In this document: positions 1 to 6,589 of the stretch, one piece after another
Position numbering within the stretch: position 1 is the stretch's first letter
Layout of the letters: the number at the start of each line of letters is the position of its first letter
Assembly (NCBI GenBank): GCA_003249625.1
Contig: QKII01000281.1
Span: 1-7,843 of the forward strand
Length of the DNA stretch: 7,843 nt
Reading direction: 5' to 3'
Origin: Propionivibrio sp.
GTDB taxonomy: Bacteria > Pseudomonadota > Gammaproteobacteria > Burkholderiales > Rhodocyclaceae
Notes under the pieces: generated by a model
Seen by the model: the letters and a program-made list of their open reading frames with translations, nothing else
Database searches by the model: none
What the model was told of the DNA's origin: nothing
Made by a program: the position numbers and the translations under genes

Positions 1-661
1 AGCGGATTCGGTAGCTCTTTTCGTAGGGCTCAAAGTGGATGTCTGAAGCCCCGTCGTTGATGGCGTCGAGCAGCATCTTCTGAATGAAGCGAACGACGGG
101 GGCGTCGTCGACCTCGACGGAGGCGGCTTCATCACTTGCCTTGTCGGCCGTATCTTCGTCAGTGAACTCGAGGTTGATGTCCTCGCTGACCAGATTCTTG
201 AGCGTTTCTTCGGCTGACTCGGAAAGCGTCGTAACGAGCGGCGAAAGAATCGTTTCATCAACGATGACCGGATCGACTGCCAGGCCCGTCTGGAATCGGA
301 TTTCGTCGAGTGCGCGCAGGTTGGTCGGGTCGGCGATTGCTACCGCAAGCCGGTTTCCTCGTTTGTGCAACGGTATGACGCGATGGGTCGCGATCAGCTT
401 TTTGTCGATCGCTGTCTTGAGGATATGGGCGTCGTCGAAGGCCGTTAGATCGAGCAATGGGTATCCGAAGGTCTCGGCGGCAAAGCGGGCGATTTCACTC
501 CCCCCGATCTTCTTCGAACTGACAAGTTGCTCGATGAATGTAGTACGGGTGGCAGATGCTTGCGACGACAGCGTTTCGGCTTCGCCTTCGCGAATCCGCC
601 CGGCCTGAACCAGCGCGCGTGCGAGACCGCTCAAGGCCGAGTGTTGGGGATTAGCTGCCAT
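1..661 (-). CDS. pilB: Type IV pilus assembly ATPase PilB, N-terminal part (cut by window edge)
   Basis: The first 220 codons of a GspE/PilB-family secretion ATPase, the cytoplasmic motor that drives pilin polymerisation in type IV pili. Residues ~35-150 match the family's N-terminal (MshEN/T2SSE_N) region, with the typical stretches FGYPLLDLTAF, HRVIPLHKRGNRLAVAIADP and LDEIRFQTG. An acidic linker (~150-186) follows, then VVRFIQKMLLDAINDGASDI and HFEPYEK, which open the ATPase core. Walker A/B and the zinc-binding tetracysteine would lie beyond the window. The ATG at 661-659 is the only possible start: an in-frame TGA lies at 703-701 with no start codon between. A weak AGG Shine-Dalgarno sits 5 nt upstream. 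PilB rather than GspE is inferred from the ffh-ccsA-pilB order familiar in betaproteobacteria, where pilC and pilD usually follow. Family certain; exact orthology likely. Confidence 0.9.
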   Translation of the reverse strand, partial: MAANPQHSALSGLARALVQAGRIREGEAETLSSQASATRTTFIEQLVSSKKIGGSEIARFAAETFGYPLLDLTAFDDAHILKTAIDKKLIATHRVIPLHKRGNRLAVAIADPTNLRALDEIRFQTGLAVDPVIVDETILSPLVTTLSESAEETLKNLVSEDINLEFTDEDTADKASDEAASVEVDDAPVVRFIQKMLLDAINDGASDIHFEPYEKSYRIR

Positions 662-721
662 GTCTGCCTGATGATTAGACCCAGAGGTTGTTTGTGGTGC
701 TCAAAAATGCCAGAAGGATCA

Positions 722-737
722 TGCAATGAGTTTCCCG
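722..737 (-). promoter_or_regulatory. Possible sigma-54 (-24/-12) promoter box upstream of pilB
   Basis: The minus strand reads CGGGAAACTCATTGCA. This has GG and GC elements at the correct 10-nt separation and a good TTGCA -12 half, but the -24 half is poor (CGGGA instead of TGGCA). Transcription would start near 711, giving a ~50-nt pilB leader. Sigma-54 is known for pilA in several bacteria but is not the rule for pilB. A GG-N10-GC match is common by chance, so this is only a candidate. Confidence 0.2.
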
Positions 738-749
738 GTTTGTAAAGCC

Positions 750-767
750 GAGAGGGAGGCTCCTCTC
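750..767 (-). terminator. Hairpin between ccsA and pilB, possible weak terminator or attenuator
   Basis: A perfect 6-bp inverted repeat (GAGAGG at 750-755 and CCTCTC at 762-767, six-base loop) begins 18 nt after the ccsA stop. Read in the gene direction it is followed by GGCTTTAC, which has only three T, so it is not a classical strong intrinsic terminator. It could reduce readthrough into pilB or protect the ccsA mRNA end. Confidence 0.35.
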
Positions 768-785
768 TGAACGGTCTGCCGAATC

Positions 786-1622
786 TTATATTCTTCCGAG
801 TAGTATTTCCGATACGAAACGGGTGCCGATGTAGGCCAGGAACAGAAGAAGGAAGCCGGCAAGAGTCCACCGCTGGGCAATTCTTCCGCGCCAACCATAT
901 ATTTTCCTGCCGAGGAGGAGCGCTGCGAATACGCTCCACGAGGCAATTGCGAATACGGTCTTGTGATCCAGTGTGAAAGCCTTGTCGAAAATTTCTTCCG
1001 AGAAAAAAACGCCGCTGACGAGCGTGAGTGTCAGCAGCAGGAAGGCGATGCCGATCAGGCGGAACAACAAGGTTTCCATTGCAAGAAGAGGGGGGGCGCT
1101 CAGTCGGCGCGCTTCCAACGGGTTTTGATGGAGCTTTCGTTCGATGAGGCCCATGAAAAGGGCGTGCAGGGCTGAAAGCGTTACCAGGCTGTATGCCAGC
1201 ATGGCCGTGAGGATATGTGCCTTGAATTCCGGCGAGGCGGCGTGGGTTATCTCATGGGTTTGCCGGAACAGTGAGGGGGACAAAGAGGCCAGGGCAGCCA
1301 GTGGCAAGATGATTGGCAACATCCACTCCATTTGCGAGCGGAAACTTTCCAGCCAGTAAATCAGTACCGCTAGCCAGAGCATCAACGAGAACGCGATGCT
1401 GAATGAGAAACGCAGCGAGCCAGTCGAGAACAGGCTTTCGTACAGACCGATTCCCTGCAGCGTCAGCGCTGCGGCAATGACGAGTCGTTCGTGTCCGTAG
1501 CGGGCGCTCTCCGCGCGGTCTGACTGATTTCCTCGTCGCGTCTGCCAGAAATGAAAGCCCAGTCCGGCGTAAAGCAGGGCAGCAGCGATGTGGAAGGCGA
1601 GGTGCAGTAGAATATCCGGCAT
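786..1622 (-). CDS. ypjD: Cytochrome c assembly (CcsA/YpjD-family) inner membrane protein
   Basis: A 278-residue polytopic membrane protein with about eight hydrophobic segments (roughly 5-25, 46-64, 73-92, 100-117, 134-160, 185-207, 220-238, 252-275). The C-terminal half has the CcsA/CcmC/YpjD-type signature, including DHKTVFAIASW (219-229) and GWRGRIAQRW (243-252). His136 and His220 are in membrane positions where this family carries candidate haem ligands. The full tryptophan-rich WWD motif of true haem-handling CcsA/CcmF proteins is not present; only the D-x-K...W part remains. That fits the YpjD branch, whose function is poorly defined, better than a core haem lyase. In E. coli ypjD is also next to ffh, which supports the call. 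The ATG at 1622-1620 lies only 30 nt from the ffh start and has no strong Shine-Dalgarno. A run of seven C (1096-1090) lies in codons ~176-178. Confidence 0.85.
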   Translation of the reverse strand: MPDILLHLAFHIAAALLYAGLGFHFWQTRRGNQSDRAESARYGHERLVIAAALTLQGIGLYESLFSTGSLRFSFSIAFSLMLWLAVLIYWLESFRSQMEWMLPIILPLAALASLSPSLFRQTHEITHAASPEFKAHILTAMLAYSLVTLSALHALFMGLIERKLHQNPLEARRLSAPPLLAMETLLFRLIGIAFLLLTLTLVSGVFFSEEIFDKAFTLDHKTVFAIASWSVFAALLLGRKIYGWRGRIAQRWTLAGFLLLFLAYIGTRFVSEILLGRI

Positions 1623-1652
1623 TTTTCAAGTCTACACCAAGCCGGAAATCAA
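1623..1652. promoter_or_regulatory. 30-nt divergent ccsA/ffh start region
   Basis: Only 30 nt separate two divergent start codons, too little for two independent promoters, so at least one promoter must lie inside the opposite gene. A TAGAAT box at 1608-1613, inside the ccsA 5' end, is placed to serve ffh as a -10 element, but no convincing -35 lies 16-18 bp upstream. I found no good promoter for ccsA on the minus strand here. Neither gene has a strong Shine-Dalgarno; ffh has GGAA at 1644-1647. Confidence 0.4.
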
Positions 1653-3008
1653 ATGCTCGACAACCTGACCCAACGCCTCTCCCGTGTCATGAAGACCTTG
1701 CGTGGCGAGGCACGTCTGACCGAAACCAATATTGCCGATGCTTTGCGCGAGGTTCGACTCGCCCTGCTGGAAGCGGACGTGGCGCTGCCCGCCGTCAAGG
1801 CGTTCATCACCGCCGTAAAGGAAAAAGCTGTTGGCGAGGAGGTGGTTGGTTCTCTGAGTCCGGGGCAGGCGCTGATCGGCGTTGTGCACCGCGAATTGAC
1901 CGCGCTGATGGGCGAAGCGCACAGTGGGCTTAATCTGGCTACCACGCCGCCTGCGATCGTGCTCATGGCTGGCCTACAGGGGGCGGGGAAAACGACCACC
2001 GTTGGCAAGCTGGGGAAACTGCTGAAGGAAACGCAAAAGAAGAAGGTTCTGGTGGTTTCCTGTGACGTTTACCGGCCGGCTGCTATCGAACAGTTGAAGA
2101 CCGTTGCCGAACAGGCGCAGGTGGATTTCTTCCCGTCGACTGTAAATGATAAGCCGGTAGCGATTGCCAGGAGTGCGGTTGATTGGGCGCGGCGCCATTT
2201 TTACGACGTGCTGCTTGTGGATACCGCGGGGCGGCTGTCGATCGACGAGGCGATGATGAAGGAAATCGCCGAGTTGCATGCCGAACTCAAACCGATCGAG
2301 ACGCTTTTCGTCGTCGATGCAATGCTTGGTCAGGACGCCATCAACACGGCCAAGGCCTTCAACGATGCATTGCCCTTGACCGGTGTGATTCTGACCAAGC
2401 TCGATGGGGACTCTCGCGGTGGTGCGGCCCTGTCGGTTCGCCACGTGACAGGCAAGCCGATCAAATATGCCGGCGTGGGAGAAAAACTCACCGGTCTGGA
2501 ACTTTTCCACCCGGAGCGGATGGCCTCGCGCGTTCTCGGGATGGGGGATGTCCTGTCGTTGATCGAGGATGCGCGCAAGGGGATCGACGAGGCGAAGGCG
2601 GTTGAGTTTGCCAAGAAGCTCAAGTCCGGCAAGACGTTCGACCTGAACGATTTCAAGGAGCAGATCGGCCAGATGCGCAAAATGGGCGGCATTACCTCGA
2701 TGCTGGACAAGCTTCCGGCGCAGTTTGCCCAGGCAGCCAGCCAGATGCCGGTTGGTGGAGAGGAGAAGGTGGTTGGGCGCATCGAAGGCATTATCAATTC
2801 GATGACTCCCGGCGAGCGCAGCAAGCCGGAATTGATCAAGGCTTCGCGGAAGCGGCGAATTGCCGCGGGCGCAGGGGTTCAGGTTCAGGAAGTCAACCGG
2901 TTGCTCAAGCAATTCGAGCAGACGCAGAAGATGATGAAGCAGTTTTCGAAAGGTGGAATCGGCAAGTTGATGCGCGGGATGAAAGGAATGCTGCCCGGGC
3001 TGCGTTAG
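1653..3008 (+). CDS. ffh: Signal recognition particle protein Ffh
   Basis: Ffh (SRP54) is the GTPase that binds 4.5S RNA and hydrophobic signal sequences of nascent chains, and delivers ribosomes to the FtsY receptor at the inner membrane. At 451 residues it has normal full length. Residues 1-~90 form the helical N domain. The G domain holds the P-loop GLQGAGKT (107-114), DTAGR (190-194) and TKLDGDSRGG (248-257). From ~300 comes the methionine-rich M domain, with MRKMGGITSMLDKLP (341-355), the RNA-binding SRKRRIAAGAG (398-408) and a Met/Lys/Gly-rich tail. The ATG at 1653 gives the usual N-terminus MLDNLTQRLS. The gene is divergent from ccsA and its stop overlaps the stop of the convergent lytic transglycosylase gene. 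No intrinsic terminator is visible, so its mRNA probably extends antisense into that gene. Confidence 0.98.
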   Translation: MLDNLTQRLSRVMKTLRGEARLTETNIADALREVRLALLEADVALPAVKAFITAVKEKAVGEEVVGSLSPGQALIGVVHRELTALMGEAHSGLNLATTPPAIVLMAGLQGAGKTTTVGKLGKLLKETQKKKVLVVSCDVYRPAAIEQLKTVAEQAQVDFFPSTVNDKPVAIARSAVDWARRHFYDVLLVDTAGRLSIDEAMMKEIAELHAELKPIETLFVVDAMLGQDAINTAKAFNDALPLTGVILTKLDGDSRGGAALSVRHVTGKPIKYAGVGEKLTGLELFHPERMASRVLGMGDVLSLIEDARKGIDEAKAVEFAKKLKSGKTFDLNDFKEQIGQMRKMGGITSMLDKLPAQFAQAASQMPVGGEEKVVGRIEGIINSMTPGERSKPELIKASRKRRIAAGAGVQVQEVNRLLKQFEQTQKMMKQFSKGGIGKLMRGMKGMLPGLR

Positions 3009-3637
3009 AGAGCGGCTGCCGGGTTCCCTTGGGTGGCCATGGCCCGGCGCGTATTAGTGTAGGACCACTGTTTTTGCCATGCACCGTTTACGAGGTTCGG
3101 GTATTCGGGGCGGCCGAGGCTGCCGTTGTAACGGCCCAAGGCGCGGAAGAGGTCGCCTCTTTCGATATCCAGATAGTGGCGCAGGATCGTGCAGCCGTAA
3201 CGCAGGTTTGTGCGCAGGTGGAAAAGGTTGTCGTCGTCGCGACCGATGAGCTTGGTCCAGAACGGCATTACCTGCATGTAGCCACGCGCGCCGGCCGACG
3301 ACACGGCGTATTTTTTGAAACCGCTTTCAACCTGAATTAGCCCTAGAACGAGTTGTGGGTCGAGTCCCGCGCGGGTGGCTTCATAATGAACGGAGCGCAG
3401 GAACTCAAGTCGGCTGTCACGGTTCTGAATGCGCCGTTCCAGTCGCTTGGACATCTCCGTCATCCAGTCGATGGCGTCGATCGGAGTGCGGAAGGAGCTT
3501 GTCTGTGGCGCCTGGTCGGCAATCGAGCGCGACAGTGCGCCACGCACGCTGTCCGACAGTGGCTCGTATTTCTGCGCCCCGGCCGTGGCGAGGGCCGGGA
3601 GCATCAGAAGGGCGGCTGTGACGATCAGTCGGCGCAC
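3005..3637 (-). CDS. Secreted SLT-domain lytic transglycosylase
   Basis: A 210-residue protein of the goose-lysozyme/SLT fold (Slt70/MltC-like catalytic domain), which cleaves the MurNAc-GlcNAc bond of peptidoglycan with 1,6-anhydro product formation. Residues 1-~19 are a Sec signal peptide (Arg-Arg, hydrophobic core, cleavage likely after ATA at 17-19); there is no lipobox, so it is probably periplasmic and soluble. The catalytic motif VESGF (103-107) contains Glu104. [10 protein letters not shown] (116-125) is the GLMQ-type motif, NLRYG (144-148) the next, and ALGRYNG (166-172) the AYNG-type motif. A charged helical segment (~57-90) precedes the catalytic domain. The start is a GTG at 3637-3635 inside the last codons of proS (13-nt overlap) with no good Shine-Dalgarno, which suggests translational coupling. 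An internal ATG at codon 12 would destroy the signal peptide. The subfamily is uncertain. Confidence 0.92.
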   Translation of the reverse strand: MRRLIVTAALLMLPALATAGAQKYEPLSDSVRGALSRSIADQAPQTSSFRTPIDAIDWMTEMSKRLERRIQNRDSRLEFLRSVHYEATRAGLDPQLVLGLIQVESGFKKYAVSSAGARGYMQVMPFWTKLIGRDDDNLFHLRTNLRYGCTILRHYLDIERGDLFRALGRYNGSLGRPEYPNLVNGAWQKQWSYTNTRRAMATQGNPAAAL

Positions 3638-5349
3638 AGTCTGGCTTTTAGGAACGTGCCGATTTCCTCCAGCGGAACCATCTTCGCCTCGGCGTCCGTG
3701 CGTCCCTTGTACTCCAGCTTGCCTTCAGCGAGTCCGCGTTCTCCGACGACAATGCGGTGCGGGACGCCAATGAGTTCCATGTCGGCGAACATGACGCCCG
3801 GCCGCTCGTTGCGGTCATCAAGCAGAACGTCGATTCCGCATGCCTTCAGGTCGGTATAGAGCTTGTCAGCGGCAGCCTTGACCGCTTCGCTCTTGGTGTA
3901 GCCCATCGGCACGATGCATGCCTCGAACGGTGCGATGGCGCGCGGAAAGATGATGCCACGTTCGTCGTGGCACTGCTCGATGGCCGCGCCAACGATGCGA
4001 GAAACGCCAATCCCGTAACACCCCATTTCCATAATCTGGCTTTGGCCGTTGACGTCGAGGAAGCTGCATTTGAGGGCTTCAGCATATTTTTTGCGCAGCT
4101 GGAAAATGTGGCCGACCTCGATGCCGCGACACAGTTCAAGTTGCCCTTTTCCGTCCGGGGACGGGTCGCCTGCGAGAACGTTGCGGAAATCGGCGATTGT
4201 CGCCGGCTCCGGCAAGTCTCGTCCGAAATTGACGCCGGTGAGGTGGAATTCAGCCTCGTTGGCGCCGCAAATGAAATCGCTCATTGCTGCCACCGTCCGG
4301 TCCGCAAACACGGGGACGTCACCGACTCCAACAGGGCCGAGATAGCCGGGCTGACAGCCGAGAGTGGCGATAATCTCGTCGTCGCGGGCAAAGCGGAAAT
4401 CGCCAACGATCTTTTGCGTCTTGATTTCGTTGAGGTCGTGATCGCCGCGCAGCAGGATCATGGCGAATTGTGCGGCAGCCTCGCCGTCCGGAGTGCGCAT
4501 GATGGCGATGGCTTTGACGGTTTGTGTCAGGGAAGCGCCGAGGAAAGTGGCGACGTCCTCGCAGCGCGTTTTCCCTGGGGTGGCGACTTTGGTCATGGCC
4601 GCATTCTCCGCGGCGCGGAGTTCCGTGGGCGCGAGCGCTTCGGCGAGTTCGACGTTGGCAGCGTAGTCGGAGTTCGGGCAATAGGCGATTGCGTCCTCGC
4701 CGGAATCGGCGAGGACGTGGAATTCGTGCGATCCGGTTCCTCCGATCGATCCCGTGTCGGCGGCAACGGCGCGGAATTTAAGCCCGAGGCGCGTGAAAAT
4801 GCGCGAATAGGTGTCGAACATGTTGCGGTATTCGCGCTGCAGGTCCTCGTAGCCGGTGTGGAACGAGTAACCGTCCTTCATCAGGAACTCACGTCCGCGC
4901 ATGACGCCGAAGCGCGGCCGGATCTCGTCGCGGAATTTCATTTGCACCTGGTAGAAATGTACCGGCAACTGGCGGTAGCTTTTTACTTCCTTTCGCACGA
5001 TATCGGTTATGACTTCCTCGTGCGTCGGGCCAATGACGAAGTCGCGCTGATGCCGGTCCTTGAGACGAAGCAGTTCGGGACCGTACTTCTCCCAGCGGCC
5101 GGACTCCTGCCAGAGTTCCGCTGGCTGCACGGCGGGCATCGACAATTCGATGGCCCCGGCCCTGTCCATTTCCTCGCGAACGATGTTTTCGACCTTGCGC
5201 AGCACGCGCAGGCCCAGCGGCATCCAGGTGTAGATGCCGCCGGCCAGGCGCTTGATCAGGCCGGCGCGCATCATCAGCTTGTGGCTGACGATTTCGGCAT
5301 CAGAGGGGGCTTCCTTCAGGGTGGAGATGAAATAGTTGGAGGTGCGCAT
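3625..5349 (-). CDS. proS: Prolyl-tRNA synthetase (bacterial type, with editing domain)
   Basis: ProS charges tRNA-Pro with proline and hydrolyses mischarged Ala-tRNA-Pro. I start it at the ATG at 5349-5347 (574 residues, [15 protein letters not shown], the family's usual N-terminus). A TTG six codons upstream is in frame but adds nothing conserved. Class II motif 1 lies near residues 60-85, motif 2 in [17 protein letters not shown] (139-155) and motif 3 in [13 protein letters not shown] (443-455). The inserted editing (YbaK-like) domain spans ~225-405. Lys279 in TVKA and His369 in EFHLTG fall at the positions reported as editing residues in E. coli ProRS, so proofreading is probably intact. 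The anticodon-binding domain covers ~470-574. The gene is divergent from rppH and runs into the lytic transglycosylase gene. A TAGAAT -10-like box (5391-5386) lies 37 nt upstream without a convincing -35. Confidence 0.98.
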   Translation of the reverse strand: MRTSNYFISTLKEAPSDAEIVSHKLMMRAGLIKRLAGGIYTWMPLGLRVLRKVENIVREEMDRAGAIELSMPAVQPAELWQESGRWEKYGPELLRLKDRHQRDFVIGPTHEEVITDIVRKEVKSYRQLPVHFYQVQMKFRDEIRPRFGVMRGREFLMKDGYSFHTGYEDLQREYRNMFDTYSRIFTRLGLKFRAVAADTGSIGGTGSHEFHVLADSGEDAIAYCPNSDYAANVELAEALAPTELRAAENAAMTKVATPGKTRCEDVATFLGASLTQTVKAIAIMRTPDGEAAAQFAMILLRGDHDLNEIKTQKIVGDFRFARDDEIIATLGCQPGYLGPVGVGDVPVFADRTVAAMSDFICGANEAEFHLTGVNFGRDLPEPATIADFRNVLAGDPSPDGKGQLELCRGIEVGHIFQLRKKYAEALKCSFLDVNGQSQIMEMGCYGIGVSRIVGAAIEQCHDERGIIFPRAIAPFEACIVPMGYTKSEAVKAAADKLYTDLKACGIDVLLDDRNERPGVMFADMELIGVPHRIVVGERGLAEGKLEYKGRTDAEAKMVPLEEIGTFLKARLCAD

Positions 5350-5479
5350 GATCGATGGTCTCAGCAACGGCGAGGAAAAAAGCGGATTCTACAAGACTGC
5401 GCGTCAAAGGCTTGCCTTTCCAAGCGTTTCGAAATGTGAAAAAATTCGGGCAACTAATACATTTGCAGGTATAAACGAA
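5350..5479. other. proS/rppH divergent intergenic region
   Basis: These 130 nt must hold promoters for both proS and rppH. For proS (minus) I see TAGAAT at 5391-5386. A TTGACG lies only 10 bp upstream of it, too close to act as its -35. For rppH (plus) there is TAATAC at 5455-5460, again without a well-spaced -35. The centre is AT-rich and includes the palindrome TTTCGAAA at 5427-5434. A reading frame continuous with rppH runs back to 5336, but it shows no family similarity. Confidence 0.45.
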
Positions 5480-6019
5480 ATGCTCGATCGTGAAGGCTAT
5501 CGCCCCAACGTCGGCATCATCCTCTGTAACGCGAAAAACGAGGTCTTCTGGGGCAAGCGAATCCGTGAGCATTCCTGGCAGTTTCCGCAAGGTGGCATCA
5601 AGCGAGGGGAAACCCCCGAGCAGGCGATGTACCGGGAGCTCCATGAAGAAGTCGGATTGCGTTCCGAGCACGTTGCCGTCTTGGGTAGAACCAAGGACTG
5701 GTTGCGTTACGATGTGCCGATACACTGGGTAAAACGCGAATGGCGCGGGAGTTACCGGGGGCAGAAGCAGATCTGGTTTCTGTTGCGCTTGGTCGGGCGT
5801 GATTCCGATGTGTCGTTGCGTGCGACAGATCATCCCGAGTTTGATGCCTGGCGCTGGAGCACCTATTGGGTCTCTCTTGATGCGGTGATTGAATTCAAGC
5901 GCGGTGTCTATGAGCAAGCGCTCAACGAGTTGGCGCGCTTTCTCGATGCCGACCGCCGGCAGTCGAGGCGCGATGCTTTTCGCCAGCGTGACGCGGGCCA
6001 AACCGAGGTGGCAAGGTAG
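5480..6019 (+). CDS. rppH: RNA pyrophosphohydrolase RppH (Nudix)
   Basis: RppH removes pyrophosphate from the 5' end of primary transcripts, which exposes them to 5'-sensing RNase E and starts mRNA decay in the cytoplasm. The 179-residue protein begins [14 protein letters not shown], the standard start of this family, so I choose the ATG at 5480 (AGG at 5467-5469, 10 nt upstream) over in-frame starts further up. The Nudix box GX5EX7REUXEEXGU is complete at residues 38-60, with Glu53, Glu56 and Glu57 as metal ligands. SWQFPQGGI (32-40) and the segment KDWLRYDVP (72-80) are typical of RppH rather than of other Nudix enzymes. The last ~25 residues are a charged Arg-rich tail that appears variable. 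It is the first gene of a tight plus-strand cluster; its stop shares one base with the next start. Confidence 0.95.
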   Translation: MLDREGYRPNVGIILCNAKNEVFWGKRIREHSWQFPQGGIKRGETPEQAMYRELHEEVGLRSEHVAVLGRTKDWLRYDVPIHWVKREWRGSYRGQKQIWFLLRLVGRDSDVSLRATDHPEFDAWRWSTYWVSLDAVIEFKRGVYEQALNELARFLDADRRQSRRDAFRQRDAGQTEVAR

Positions 6020-6564
6020 TGAGGGCGAAAAGTGTTTTCTCTGCAGCAGGGGGGAAGGTAGCCCGTTTGGTGGCTCCGTCCGTTTTCCTGCTGTTTGTCT
6101 TTCTGTCATTCGCAGCCACAGGTGCTTCCGATTCGTTTGATAGTGAATTCGACGAGAAGCCGTGGTCCGAAATTGAAGTGCGGTTGCCGGCGTTCCCGAG
6201 TGAGGAGAATCTGATTCCCTTTTTGGTTGGCTCGATCCGCGACAAGCAGTTCTTCATTGACGGGGCTTCGATATCGATCGGGAGTGATGAGGTCATCCGC
6301 TTCTCTGTCGTGGTCGTCAGTTCGTCGGGCGCGCGTAATATCAGTTTTGAAGGGATGCGCTGTGTTACCGGCGAGAGGCGGTTATATGCATTTGGTCGGT
6401 CGGATCGGACATGGTCCAAGGCGCGCAGCAATAACTGGATCAAGATCAACGGGGCTGGCAATCAGTATCCCGTGGCGCTGTTCATCGACTATTTTTGCCC
6501 GATCGGAAAGCGGACGATAATGACTCCCGACGATGCGATACGTGTTTTGCGTTACGGTCGTTGA
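6019..6564 (+). CDS. CNP1-like family exported protein of unknown function
   Basis: A 181-residue protein resembling the CNP1-like (cryptic neisserial protein) family of betaproteobacteria, recognised by [20 protein letters not shown] (47-66), [19 protein letters not shown] (109-127) and [10 protein letters not shown] (131-140). Its biochemical role is not known. The N-terminus has basic residues and a hydrophobic stretch (16-36, ending AATGAS), consistent with a Sec signal peptide; there is no lipobox cysteine. The mature part has exactly two cysteines (115 and 160), which could form a disulfide in the periplasm. The start is the GTG at 6019-6021; its first base is the last base of the rppH TAG stop, with GAGG about 10 nt upstream. 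This implies co-translation with rppH. coq7 follows after 25 nt. Family membership is by memory of the motif, not a search. Confidence 0.82.
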   Translation: MRAKSVFSAAGGKVARLVAPSVFLLFVFLSFAATGASDSFDSEFDEKPWSEIEVRLPAFPSEENLIPFLVGSIRDKQFFIDGASISIGSDEVIRFSVVVVSSSGARNISFEGMRCVTGERRLYAFGRSDRTWSKARSNNWIKINGAGNQYPVALFIDYFCPIGKRTIMTPDDAIRVLRYGR

Positions 6565-6579
6565 TGCGGTCTGGGTTGC

Positions 6580-6589
6580 AGGGGGGGGG
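6580..6589 (+). promoter_or_regulatory. Poly-G ribosome binding site of coq7
   Basis: An A followed by nine G (6581-6589) directly abuts the coq7 ATG at 6590. The AGG at 6580-6582 sits 7 nt from the ATG and can serve as Shine-Dalgarno; the rest of the tract can also pair with the anti-Shine-Dalgarno using G-U pairs. Tract length sets the spacing, so a gain or loss of G would change translation without changing the protein. Confidence 0.6.

Noticed and set aside
84..608. A 174-codon open frame on the plus strand opposite pilB
   Set aside because: Ser/Arg-rich low-complexity translation with no motif; pilB on the other strand is a clear family match.
696..711. A second sigma-54-like match (TGGCA...GAGCA) upstream of pilB on the minus strand
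   Set aside because: The GG to GC spacing is one base short, which is known to abolish sigma-54 promoter function.
1974..2912. A 312-codon open frame on the minus strand opposite ffh
   Set aside because: Same register effect as opposite proS; no recognisable motif, and ffh accounts for the sequence.
3018..3048. Inverted repeat GCCGGG/CCCGGC as an intrinsic terminator of ffh
   Set aside because: The 19-nt loop and the lack of a T run after the stem do not fit an intrinsic terminator; it is noted only as a possible RNA 3'-end structure.
5350..5367. TTG start six codons upstream for proS
   Set aside because: TTG is a weaker start and the added residues are not part of the usual ProS N-terminus.
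3757..5439. A 560-codon open frame on the plus strand opposite proS
   Set aside because: It is in exact codon register with proS, so its stops would need proS codons TTA, CTA or TCA, which are rare in a GC-rich gene. The translation shows no recognisable domain, while proS is fully conserved.
5336..5479. A 48-codon upstream extension of rppH
   Set aside because: It overlaps the proS start, has no family similarity, and the ATG at 5480 gives the conserved RppH N-terminus with a Shine-Dalgarno.
6533..6589. A 19-codon upstream extension of coq7
   Set aside because: It would overlap the CNP1-like gene, encode unrelated residues and run through the G tract; the ATG at 6590 matches the family start.
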